Below are positions 54,960-64,000 of a stretch of 64,000 bases of DNA, one piece after another; the first letter of the stretch is position 1, and each line of letters starts with the position of its first letter. The notes under the pieces are model-generated. The model was not told the DNA's origin and made no database searches. It saw nothing but the letters and a program-made list of their open reading frames with translations. The stretch comes from Cercospora beticola (lineage: Eukaryota; Ascomycota; Dothideomycetes; Mycosphaerellales; Mycosphaerellaceae). The position numbers and the translations under genes are program-made. Location of the stretch: the NCBI RefSeq assembly GCF_033473495.1, contig NC_088939.1, positions 1,674,001 to 1,738,000 on the forward strand. The letters run 5' to 3'.

Positions 54960-55280
54960 GTGGGGTAAAGAAGAGTATGATCTTGCATGCTGAGAAGCAT
55001 TGGCATTTGCAGCAGTACCTGCAATTGTTTCGGGGAGAATGAATAGTCCTAGATGTGTCGATACTATACCTGACGAGATCACGACTTCAGATGACCATAA
55101 TATTTTCCAAGGTGCTGTGACTTCAGCTTTCCATATTGAATTGTCTTGTAGCTGAATATGCTTTGCCAAAGTTGGTCTCACAGTGAATTCATCTTCTGAT
55201 CGTTACGGATCCCTCGTGGAGTGACTGGTTCTGGATTTATTGATTCGTGGTCGCCTGCTTTGCGTAGTTTGTGTCATCAT
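54960..55280. other. Convergent spacer SYN8 / TYW1
   Basis: A 321-bp stretch between two converging stop codons. Nothing else is seen. Confidence 0.5.
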
Positions 55281-57575
55281 TCAAATCTCCACAACTCTCT
55301 TCACCTCCTCAATCTCTTTCGGCCGTCCTTTCCTATCTACTCTCTCATCTCTCGGATCGAAGCCCCCATTGCCCCAAAGCGCCCACTCCGCAGTCGGGGT
55401 CTCCGAAACATAATCCTCCGGTCCAAACTTCTGTCCACTTTCAACACACCTGAAGAAAGCAGGATAATCAATGGTGGTGCGATATCTCCCTGCACCTTCG
55501 TACTTCGTTCTGATGTTTTGCTCGTCGCCTGCTCCAAGAGGACGCCAGAACCGCGTCTTATCTGCAAGGAGAATACAACATGAATGCGCGTGCTCGGCTC
55601 CAATGCCATAGTCTAGACCTCGCGTCTTCAGCTCTCTTTCGAGCGCAAGGACAAAGGCTCGGACTTCTTCGTAGAAAGGTACGTTCTGCATCGAGAGACC
55701 TGCGCCTTTCGAGGTGGACGTGCCACAGTATGTAACGCCCTTGACTTCAACGAATGCAGGTAGGGCACGTTCTACGAGGTCCGCGTAGCCTTGGGCTTCG
55801 TCGTCGATGTTGAAGCCCTTGACCAGAGTAAGACGGAAAACTGTGCGGTGGGTGTGACGCTTCTCACGTAGGATGTCCATGCATTGGGTGAAGCGCTCCC
55901 AGTAGTCTCGGTGCAAGGGCCTATCGATCTTGCGAAGTGCGTCCTTGTTAGAAGCATCAATAGACACGTATAGTTGTGTTACAGGCCCCAAAGCCGCGAG
56001 TTGCTCCGGGTGCTGAGCGTTGCATACGAGGAACGATGAGATGTGGCTTGCGTGCAGCATGCCCAGGAGCTCGTTAATGTGTGGGTAGAAAATGGGCTCG
56101 CCGACGAGTGAGAGGGCACAATGCCTGATCTGCATCCCTTCGGCGAAGCGCTCCGCTCGCACGCCCGGCACACCTCGAAGTTGCTTGATCTTCTGATAAT
56201 GCCCGGCTGTCATGCCTTGGAAAATCTCGTCAGGCGGATCGACGGTCCAGCGCCAACTCGTCCCTACCGGATTTGTGCCATGTCGCCAGCAGAATACACA
56301 CTTGTTTGCACACGCTAATGACGGAGTGGCCTCCATACATTGATGTGAGGCAATGCCGTAAAAGGAGAACTTGTAGCAAGAGCCACGGCCACGCAGGGCG
56401 GATTTAGTCCAGCGACAGATTTTGACCCCGGAATGTGATCCGACAATTGTGTAGCCTTGTTTGGTGAGGGAAGAGTAGGTGGGCGACTCTTTGGGCACCA
56501 TGGCTTTCGGAACAGCTGGTTGAGGTGCTTTCTTGGTCGAGGTGGTGGTGAAGTCGACTGGAATCGGCGCTTTGATGTCTTCGAGATCGTCAGTCGTGCT
56601 TCGCTTTGTCGTTCGTCCTTGAGCTGGAAAAAGTGTCTCTTCGTCCTCATCCTCTGAAGCCTCGTCGCCACTTTCTGCAGGGTCTCCACTTCCTATCACT
56701 CCAACACCTAGCCCTTGACCTCGCCCTAGATCTTCAATGATGTTGTATACACCCCTCCGCCATTCTTCCAGTCTCATGTCTGCATCGTCGCCCTTCACAT
56801 CTCCCGTGCCCAATGGATACGCTCGCTTTTTGCCAGTCAGCTTGGCCATCCACCGGTCCACCTCAACCGCTTGACTGCAGTAACCTTCTTCTTCCGTCGG
56901 CCATTCTTGACGATCTCCAAAGCCAAAGACGCTATATCCTGCCAGGCCTGATAGCGACTGATCGTCTATTCGGAAATCGTGGTGGGTCTCTTCGAGATGC
57001 GATAGGAAGTTCGACAACTCGGTGTCGATGTTGTAGGATGGGAGGAGGACGTAGTAGAATGCGGCGGTGCCACTACGGGCTTGCTTGGGGGCAGAGATGA
57101 AGTAGTCATCGTAGTCGATCTCGGTCAGGTCGTGGACTATGGGAGCCAGAACCCTGTCATTGGCTTCAAACGTCGATGCCAATTTCTCTGCATACGCTCG
57201 CGTTGACCCTCCAAGAGAATAGTAGAAGACATATGGTTGAATCTGATCAATCGCCCTGACGGGACTGTCCTTACGCTTTGCCGTCCGCACGCCTTTGACG
57301 CGTTTGGGCCCTTTTGGTTTTAATGGCTCTGCCGGTAGTGTTTGTGGTATACTACTGCTCGCAGCCTTCTTCTCATCGACCAGCTGTAATGGCTTCTCTC
57401 GGACTGGCGAACCCAAAGGTGGCGTCAGAAGCGCTTTTGCTTTCTTACTCCTCCAATGGACGAGCAGACGAATCGCGGCCAGCAGAATGCCGGCAGAGAG
57501 GAGTACTTCCACTCGATGGGCGTGATAGAGCAGCAGCGCCTCTCGCGGGAGATCGAGGAGGCGTATTCGGTCCAT
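55281..57575 (-). CDS. TYW1: tRNA 4-demethylwyosine synthase TYW1
   Basis: Single exon, 764 aa from the ATG at 57575; the frame is open further upstream but only to a GTG. TYW1 condenses N-methylguanosine-37 of tRNA-Phe with two carbons of pyruvate by a radical mechanism, the second step of wybutosine formation. Parts in order: an N-terminal membrane segment (VEVLLSAGILLAAIRLLVHW, about 22-41), a flavodoxin/FMN domain (FYYSLGGSTRAYAEKL, about 115-285), an acidic linker, and a radical SAM domain with the cluster-binding CANKCVFC (Cys 422, 426, 429), followed by WRHGTNPVGTSWRW. Later segments such as SLVGEPIFYP, LTLVKGFN and VEVKGVTYCG are typical. It is divergent from the PQ-loop gene across 252 bp. 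Confidence 0.95.
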   Translation of the reverse strand: MDRIRLLDLPREALLLYHAHRVEVLLSAGILLAAIRLLVHWRSKKAKALLTPPLGSPVREKPLQLVDEKKAASSSIPQTLPAEPLKPKGPKRVKGVRTAKRKDSPVRAIDQIQPYVFYYSLGGSTRAYAEKLASTFEANDRVLAPIVHDLTEIDYDDYFISAPKQARSGTAAFYYVLLPSYNIDTELSNFLSHLEETHHDFRIDDQSLSGLAGYSVFGFGDRQEWPTEEEGYCSQAVEVDRWMAKLTGKKRAYPLGTGDVKGDDADMRLEEWRRGVYNIIEDLGRGQGLGVGVIGSGDPAESGDEASEDEDEETLFPAQGRTTKRSTTDDLEDIKAPIPVDFTTTSTKKAPQPAVPKAMVPKESPTYSSLTKQGYTIVGSHSGVKICRWTKSALRGRGSCYKFSFYGIASHQCMEATPSLACANKCVFCWRHGTNPVGTSWRWTVDPPDEIFQGMTAGHYQKIKQLRGVPGVRAERFAEGMQIRHCALSLVGEPIFYPHINELLGMLHASHISSFLVCNAQHPEQLAALGPVTQLYVSIDASNKDALRKIDRPLHRDYWERFTQCMDILREKRHTHRTVFRLTLVKGFNIDDEAQGYADLVERALPAFVEVKGVTYCGTSTSKGAGLSMQNVPFYEEVRAFVLALERELKTRGLDYGIGAEHAHSCCILLADKTRFWRPLGAGDEQNIRTKYEGAGRYRTTIDYPAFFRCVESGQKFGPEDYVSETPTAEWALWGNGGFDPRDERVDRKGRPKEIEEVKRVVEI

Positions 57576-57827
57576 CGTGCGTCCGAGGTGTCGCTGCTGC
57601 TCGCCCCAGCAATTTCCCCTCGAGGAGGTGATCAAGCACGAAATCTGGCGGAGCCAAGCGAGCCCCACGTCACGGATCTGACTCCGCTAAGGCTCGCTCC
57701 GGTGCCCGCGCGCGTCACCTGTTGCTACACGCGTCGACCTGACCTTCCGTCTTCCGTCTCTCGCTCACCAGGCTGTCGTTCATCGTCCTCAGCGGCTTGC
57801 GACAAGCTCTGTCGCCGCACTGAAAAC

Positions 57828-58859
57828 ATGGCACCCAAGCTGTCAGAGCACTGCATCCCCCTCGAACATCCTCACTGGTTCACCGTCACACTCGCAGCCT
57901 TCTTGGTCGTTGGCATCTTGGTCAGCTATCTACCACAACACTACAAAATCATCTCTCGCAAGTCCAGCGATGGCCTGTCGCCGTGGTGGATCCTCCTGGG
58001 CGGGCTCAGCAGCATCGCTGCCATCGGCAACATTCTCACGCTTCCCACCAGCAGGGCCGACATGCTTTGTTGCCGGGAGATCGGAGAAGGAGCTTGTGGA
58101 GCTGCCCTGCTCGGAGTCCTCCAAATTGCAGTTCAGTTCTCCTGCTTCATGATCATGTATGACACTGCATTTCTGCTTGACAACTGCACGATACTGACTA
58201 CGCTCAGCGTCTTCCTGTACATCACCTTTGCGCCGCGAGAAGAGGACGGCGAGGTGCTTTCCACCTCAACTGCTACATTGACAAAGCCTCCACCCCCAAG
58301 CCGCCCACGAGATCCCCTCATTGTCGGAACCGCCATCATCCTCTCACTCCTCGTAGTCGCTCTCACATCGCTGATCCTGGTCATTCGCTATCCTCAGCAC
58401 ACCCAATCCTGGGCGGATCTGCTGGGTTCCGTCTCTGGAGTGCTTGCCGCGATACAGTACCTGCCCCAGATCTACTTCACTGCGAAGATCAAGGATTTGA
58501 AGAGCTTGAGTGTGGGAACACTCATCATACAGGCACCTGGCGCTTTCCTGTTTGCGTACAGTCTCTTCCTGCGCGTGGGGGTGGAGGGCTGGAGCACCTG
58601 GCTGGTCTATATGGTCACGGGAGCTTTACAGATGGTTCTACTTGGCATGGCTGCTTCATTCCATGCTACGCGACAACAAGAGAAACGACAGGGCATCAAT
58701 CACGACAGCAGCGACGATGAAGATGCCGCTGACTCGGAACGCACTACCATGGCGAACAACTCGGATGGCGCGGCTGACGAGCGTACAGCTCTTCTAGGCC
58801 AACACAGGGACTCGTATCGGCCGGACGAAGATCATGTTCGCATTGTTCCCGGTTCCTAG
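57828..58859 (+). CDS. PQ-loop repeat membrane protein
   Basis: Single exon, 343 aa from the ATG at 57828. Seven predicted membrane spans. PQ-loop proteins are lysosomal/vacuolar transporters, several exporting cationic amino acids. Both PQ motifs are visible: VSYLPQHYKIISRKSSDGLSP near the N terminus and IQYLPQIYFTAKIKDLKSLS in the second half, each followed by a helix. The acidic C tail carries DERTALLG, a [DE]xxxL[LI] dileucine sorting signal fitting delivery to the vacuole. The frame continues 124 codons upstream through the TYW1 5' region; those residues have no membrane segments and are treated as non-coding. The substrate is unknown. Confidence 0.83.
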   Translation: MAPKLSEHCIPLEHPHWFTVTLAAFLVVGILVSYLPQHYKIISRKSSDGLSPWWILLGGLSSIAAIGNILTLPTSRADMLCCREIGEGACGAALLGVLQIAVQFSCFMIMYDTAFLLDNCTILTTLSVFLYITFAPREEDGEVLSTSTATLTKPPPPSRPRDPLIVGTAIILSLLVVALTSLILVIRYPQHTQSWADLLGSVSGVLAAIQYLPQIYFTAKIKDLKSLSVGTLIIQAPGAFLFAYSLFLRVGVEGWSTWLVYMVTGALQMVLLGMAASFHATRQQEKRQGINHDSSDDEDAADSERTTMANNSDGAADERTALLGQHRDSYRPDEDHVRIVPGS

Positions 58860-58895
58860 TGGGCGGGAGATTGGAAGGAAAGATCTTCACGCGCT

Positions 58896-60653
58896 ATGCG
58901 CAAAGCTCATCACAGGCTGATCGATTGGATAATCATCGAGGTATTTCTTAACCGTGCACGGCATCCTCTCGCCACAGATGGACGTCTCAGGGCATGCATC
59001 AAGCGTCTGCACCGCTACAGAGTAAGAAGCGAACCTGCTGAGAGCGATTCGGAATTGAGCACGACCCACGCTTCTGACAGCCAGCGCGACCTTGCGTATG
59101 CTGACAGCACTGAACAATATCGCCGTGGAAGGTTGAATTATCAAGAGGATAGACCCAGGGTGCCAGATGACTCCCGGACAGGACCTCGGCTCTCTCGACC
59201 CTTGGTGCTCCGCGGCGGCTCGGATAATGAAGATCCGGCAGATTTACTGCTGTCGCAGCGAGAGCAGCCAAGGCGCAGTTTTGCTACGCAAGCAACTGCG
59301 TTCCTACGGCGGTCGAGCAGCGCCATTGTTGCCCGCGCTCGTAGTCTCGCAGAACTCGAGACCTGGCGAAATGCGTACAGGCGCATCAGCGACCCTGCAA
59401 CATACCGCAGGATCCTGAGACGGCTAAGCGACTTGCTGCTTCGTCGCCGCGATTCAGTGATCGAGAATGATGATAATGATCCGGTTGATAGCAGAGGTTA
59501 GTTGCCAGTCTCTGCTCGATAATTTTGTGATCGAAATTGACACCATGCAGCGTACGGGACTTTCGATGGCTCTGCCTCACCTCTACTCTCCGGCGCGCGC
59601 AATCAACACTTTACCCAAGGCTTTGGCTTCGGCGAGGATGAACAAATACACCCACGACGTTCGCGTCGTCAAGAGTCCAATGTGCCTCCGGACGTCGTGC
59701 CAACCCCACGTGCCACGCCGCCCATTCCCATGCCACCGGGCCCTCCCAACCCCAGGCGGGGCACCATACCACCTTTTCTAGTTCCGGGCACGCCCCCGAA
59801 CACCGTCGATCCTGCTCATGTTCCAAGCAGCGATGACCTGCCGAGCCTCTCAGGCGTGAACGAGCCTGTGAATCCGCCACCCCAACGTCTCGAATCGCTA
59901 GGCCAATTGGGAGTACCTCCACCACCTTCATCGTCTCCAAGACCAGCCGAGCCACTTGCAGGCCCTTCGCACCTCCCGCCCCTGCCTGAATTGCGCCCTA
60001 CTGATGTCAGAGCCGTTCGTGAACATCGTGAGGGCCTCACGCGTGCTGACAGTCGAGGTCGACTCCTAGCCGTGAACTCGGATACCCTAACCGGGACTGC
60101 TCAGGGCCACGATGACGTTGGACGTTTCATGCGCAAGCGACGCGAAGGGGAAGCCGCCACCCCGTCTCCAGTGGTAGGCGGCTGCGAGACGCGTACTCCT
60201 GCGCCACCTGCAGGCGCTCCCACTGATGATGGCATCCATCAAGGCGAACTACCTGACAACTGGCTTGAAATGGAAAGAAGACGAACCCGTGAGCGGCGGG
60301 AAGCGGAGGCAGAAGCTCGCCTGCGAGCCGCCGCTCGCACTGCACCGAACCAAGAGACCCCTCAACGCCCTGATTCAACTACATCATCTTGGCTTACGGA
60401 CGATGAGGTCGATTCGAACGAGATCGCTGTCCGCTCGTCGTCGAGTGACGGCGTATGGTTTCCCTTCACTGCTGCTGCTGCTGCTGCCGCCGCTAGGAAT
60501 GCCAGGGTCGCTGCGGGATCTGCACCGGGGGCACTTCAGCCAGGAAGGGAACCTTCTCCTATTTCGGATGACGAGGCTGCTGTGACTTCCGCATCGGAGG
60601 ACAGTGCAGATGATGCTGATTATATGAGTTTGGAGGACGCACGACAATTGTGA
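58896..60653 (+). CDS. Disordered Pro/Arg-rich protein
   Basis: Two exons, 58896-59496 and 59551-60653, with a 54-bp intron (GTTAGT...TGCAG) giving 567 aa; the join reads NDPVDSRAYGTFDGSASPLLSG. The family is not recognised. A possibly structured start (RLIDWIIIEVFLNRARHP) is followed by Arg/Ser/Glu-rich and then Pro-rich disordered sequence (PPIPMPPGPPNPRRG, NPPPQRLESLG), a charged coiled stretch (LEMERRRTRERREAEAEARLR), a poly-Ala run of eight, and an acidic tail (DDEAAVTSASEDSADDADYMS). Its start lies 36 bp past the PQ-loop stop, an unusually tight gap. The annotation relies on frame continuity across the intron, so it is fairly likely to be real. Confidence 0.6.
60469..60492 (+). repeat. 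(GCT/GCC)n encoding poly-Ala
   Basis: A run of GCT and GCC codons inside the Pro/Arg-rich gene, eight alanines, likely to be length-variable. Confidence 0.75.
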
Positions 60654-62079
60654 GGTTGTTTGCACATTTTACTCTCCCTGTAGGGAAGGACCACCGTAGT
60701 TGGAAAATAGATGGCATAGAACTAGGTCATAGGAGAAGTTCTGAATTCATCCCTTCCAATAATGTTCAGAGATGTCTTTCTCAATGTTTGCCAATCTCCA
60801 TACTTATGTGATACAATAATAGCAGAGACTCCAAACCACTGCATCCGCTTGCTGATCTCCGCAACTAATTTGAATAACATTTGCAACGACGATTGCAAAA
60901 CAATTTGTCATCCTCCTCCATGTCATCTGGATCACCACCAACCATATCCTGCTTTCCTCGAGTCAAATTTGCATCCAGCTCTCAAAAGTCGCGTAAGATA
61001 TTATTCGATGGTCTAGCTAGACTGTTAGCTAGACCGCAGTACAGATTCGGGATGGGAGGGCTCATCGAACATGCCCTTACGACGTTCTATGTTATGTGTC
61101 GTTAGTCAGAAGTATGTTGAACGCAAGCATCATGTCGTCGACAACGGCCTCTGGAAGACATGGACTGTGACAATAACGCCCCGTGTATTCTGATACCGCT
61201 TTCAGGTCCGGAAAGAGGGCTTGTACTGCCTCCTATGTATCCATCTGGAAGTCTGATACTAACTAAGAATGGACATTAAGATTTGTATTCCAAAAATTGG
61301 GCGCAAAGATCCCAACAGTTGCTCGTTCATCGGTACTCTCCCACGATATCGTGCTCATGCCCTTCTTCGTGTTCAAGTCTTTCTATCGTTAAGGAAACCT
61401 GTCGAGAAAGTAGTTAGGTGGGAAGGCATGGAGTCTTAAATTTCTCGCCCACGATGAAGGTTCTTCGAGTGTTTCTTCGACTCGTGCCTCGTTAGGAAGT
61501 TCGTCTGAATCTTCGCGCATTGCAACTCCTATGACTCGAACAACCTCGCGAGCGAAAGGGACGCACATAGAGTATTGTTCTATTCCTCCTGTATGTCGCC
61601 GAAACATGTTCGACATTGACTCGGTCCAATGTGCGTGTGTGGAAAAAATAGTGTGTAGTTTCGTGTGTATTGGACAGCCCAAAGCGATAGAAGACAAAAT
61701 CAGCGAATGATCATGATGATGATGATGATGACATGTAGGTATATATACATATACAGATAATGCTACGATGAAACATATGCTCCAAATTCGTCACGAATGG
61801 TGGTGCCCCATGAACCTCCGCAAGCAACGCATTATTCCGAAATCCTGGGTATCATGTGTGCGGTTGCGGATGTACTGCCCTAAAAGACGAGACAAGATAA
61901 AACATACCCTGCTCCCCAACCGTCTCTTTCTTCTCCTCTTTCTCTCTTTTTCTGCTTCCCATGCCCACAATTCATCAGTGTAGAAGTCGCAGAATATTTA
62001 TGTTTTTGTCCCTCAACCCACGTGTCGAGTAAGGATCAAAGGCAGACAGAGCAATGGCTGCAGTGGCTCATTACTTATC
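60654..62079. other. Convergent spacer before the transcription factor gene
   Basis: About 1.4 kb between converging genes. A minus-strand frame at 61389-61697 (102 codons) has no domain. It contains the ATG microsatellite listed separately and an AT-rich tract (TATATACATATACAG) near 61740. Confidence 0.5.
61708..61731. repeat. (ATG)n trinucleotide microsatellite
   Basis: About six uninterrupted ATG units preceded by an ATGATC variant in non-coding DNA, next to an AT-rich tract. Confidence 0.8.
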
Positions 62080-64000
62080 CTATGCATGGCCGCCTTGCCA
62101 GACCGCAGTGAGCCAGCCATTCGCGAAGCCTTGCGAAGCAGCCATGTTCGCCCACTCTGCAACTTCGCCACCATCGACAAATGCCGCGATGTCGTCGCCG
62201 CCCATGCGTGTGTCGATGCTGTTGAGCCAGGCCTCTTTAGCCATCGGATCCCATACTTGTTGAGCTTGTGCAGGCGGTTGTTGCTCCACAGATTGATGAG
62301 GCTGCTGCGGCTGGGAGGGCTGACCCGGTGGCGGATATCCCGCATGCTGAGGTTGTCCGGGTGGCCCAGGCGGATACTGATGCGAAGCGCCGTTCACATA
62401 TGGGTTTGGTGGGGGCGGCGCCATTTGGTAGTGCCCATTTTGCGGTGTCCAGTTGCCATAGGCGGGCTGCGAATGGTGGCGCTCGAATGGCGGTGACGGA
62501 TGTGCTTGCGAAGGAGTCGTGCCAGTCGCTGACTGCGACGCGGGCGATGTCAAGCTCGGCGGGCCGGGTGCGGGACTTGGTCCTTCGGAATAGGAAGGGC
62601 GGAAGTTGTTCACATGAGCTTGTTGATACCCATGTGGTGGAGGCTGATGTGAATGTTGACTGGGCGAAGGGCCAGCAGATGGTGCTGGATGATGATGGCC
62701 ATTGGGCGGGTACTGCTGCGCGTGTTGATGTGCATGCTGCGGCGGTTGTTGCTGGTGAGCGTACGTGTCGTACGCCCTGAAAGGACCACTGGTAGGCGTC
62801 GAGATGCCAGGAGGACGACTCGCTGGTGCGCCTGAGACAGCATTGATGGCACTCCATGAACCACTCTCTGGCTTCGCGGGTTCTGAAGTGACGGGAGGAC
62901 GATCACCTTCCTCGCTCTTGACGGTCGTACCCGAGTTGCTATCGTCGTATATCGCGTCCAGTGGGCGAGAATCAGGGCGCTGTGCATCCGTCATCTCTAC
63001 ATCTTGATCTTCAAGGTTGCCGAAGTCTATGAGCGTGCGCTCCAGCAGCTTGAACTCGTCTAAGCCACCGCCTGAGCCGCCTTCTCGTAGACTGAGATGG
63101 CGTGTGCTGACTGGGCTATCGCTTTCAGATGCGCTCTCGACATTCTGGACGTTCTTTCTGTAGTCGCTCTTGATTCGCCGGAAGTATTTGTGCATCCGAT
63201 TGATCGTCTTAAACCATCCATCCGCCATATGCAGCTTGGTCCGCATGTCGCCGATCATCTCCAGAGCTTTGCGGGCAGCTTCGAATCCTTTGCTCTCGCC
63301 AGGCTTGGCATCCGGCTTTCCGGGCTCTGGACGTGTGCACATGTAGCCATCCGGATCCATCCATGGGAAGTTGATACAGTACACGCCCACAAATGACACC
63401 GTGTACACGGCGAAACCGACGATGGGTGTCTCCACAAGCTTGCCCCACTCCTGGCACGTTCGGACAAGGTCGATAATCTCGCGCGCGGACCTGAAGCATT
63501 CGCGAGCGCTTTCGTCCCAAAAGCCATCGGGCACCTTGTATTTGTCGGCAGGGAATAGTGGCGCATCAACTGGTCCTTCCGGTTTTGAGCAGCGAATGGG
63601 AATGAATGGGACATATTCGCGATGCAGCATGATCTGACACAGCAAGTAGACCGTGTGCACCAGCGTGTAAGGCGTTGATGTCTTCAAGCTGATGTGCGCT
63701 TGAGTGTTTTGAGGCGTGAGGGTGTTCTGTCGCGGAAGGCTGGCTTTGAAGTCGAGGCATTGGCGCCTCAACTGGTAGAACTCACATCGGTCGTCCCACG
63801 GCGGATGCACCTCAACTCTGTGCGGTGTTAGCCAATTGCAGCAATTGCGACGAATGTGCGATCCTTACCTGCGCCCACCAGCACACGACCATTTGACCAC
63901 TTTGCCATAGATCTCGAGTATCTTCACATAGCGGCTCACGAGGCCCTCGTCTGGACCAAATTCTAGCCTTCCCTTGTCCTCGTCGTCATCTCTCCAAGCA
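62080..64000 (-). CDS. Zn2Cys6-type fungal transcription factor, 5' part outside the window
   Basis: Partial gene. Visible: the end of one exon (63869 to window end) and a 3' exon 62080-63817, with a 51-bp intron (GTAAGG donor, GGCTAAC branch, CACAG acceptor). The coding frame reads ...EIYGKVVKWSCAGGR|RVEVHPPWDDRCEFY... This stretch, plus LVHTVYLLCQIMLHREYVPFIP, matches the fungal-specific transcription factor domain found in Zn2Cys6 regulators. The middle holds a low-complexity Gln/His/Pro-rich segment (HQQQPPQHAHQHAQQYPP), typical of activation regions, and the end has an acidic/aromatic tail (WAN ... FANGWLTAVWQGG). The DNA-binding Cys6 cluster is not in view, so the family call rests on the regulatory domain. 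Confidence 0.72.

Noticed and set aside
57456..57827. Upstream in-frame extension of the PQ-loop protein (124 codons)
   Set aside because: No membrane segments or conserved motif, and it overlaps the divergent TYW1 start; the conserved protein begins at the internal ATG 57828.

Overview
This window is nuclear DNA of a filamentous ascomycete (Pezizomycotina), most likely a dothideomycete. The grounds are short spliceosomal introns (47-128 bp, with GT...CTAAC/CTGAC...AG signals), dense genes on both strands with short spacers, and ascomycete versions of families such as She9/Mdm33, Lia1, Syn8, Mch1, UCS and SCaMC/Sal1. The class-level placement is an inference. No CRISPR array, tRNA, rRNA, insertion sequence or virus-like gene was recognised.

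Layout. 0-11 kb is a housekeeping block: She9, a NECAP-type adaptor protein, deoxyhypusine hydroxylase (2 exons), Pol I subunit Rpa12 (2 exons) and the 1,926-aa cohesin loader Scc2 (2 exons). 11.3-14.4 kb holds four minus-strand, cysteine-rich small genes in a row. The last is a three-exon RING1-IBR protein without a third (catalytic) RBR ring. The third shares its unusual C-x-H-x4-C-x2-C-W spacing. This is the most accessory-looking and least described segment. 14.9-26.3 kb holds a five-exon EF-hand mitochondrial carrier, a secreted Thr-rich protein, an FAD monooxygenase, a protein with a three-times repeated D-[DE]-[TA]-G-L-S-x-V-x-W motif, a weak ORF and Trm2. 26.3-31.9 kb is gene-poor, with one small conserved-looking 80-aa protein.

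31.9-44.4 kb carries a short-chain dehydrogenase, a Pro/Gln/Tyr-rich protein, an Mch1-type MFS transporter, a UCS myosin chaperone and an orphan adenylation-carrier-condensation (A-T-C) synthetase. 44.9-60.7 kb returns to housekeeping genes: importin Kap114, Rev7, a double-GNAT protein, a RING/TRAF zinc-finger protein, syntaxin Syn8, the wybutosine enzyme TYW1, a PQ-loop transporter and a disordered Pro-rich protein. The window ends inside a minus-strand gene that resembles the middle and C-terminal parts of a Zn2Cys6 transcription factor.

There are no operons. The gene order suggests several divergent promoters (NECAP/LIA1, RPA12/SCC2, MCH1/UCS, KAP114/REV7, TYW1/PQ-loop). Many apparent long reading frames begin at GTG or TTG. 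Starts given here are ATG codons, and exon joins were checked for reading-frame continuity by hand; splice coordinates may be off by a base or so.
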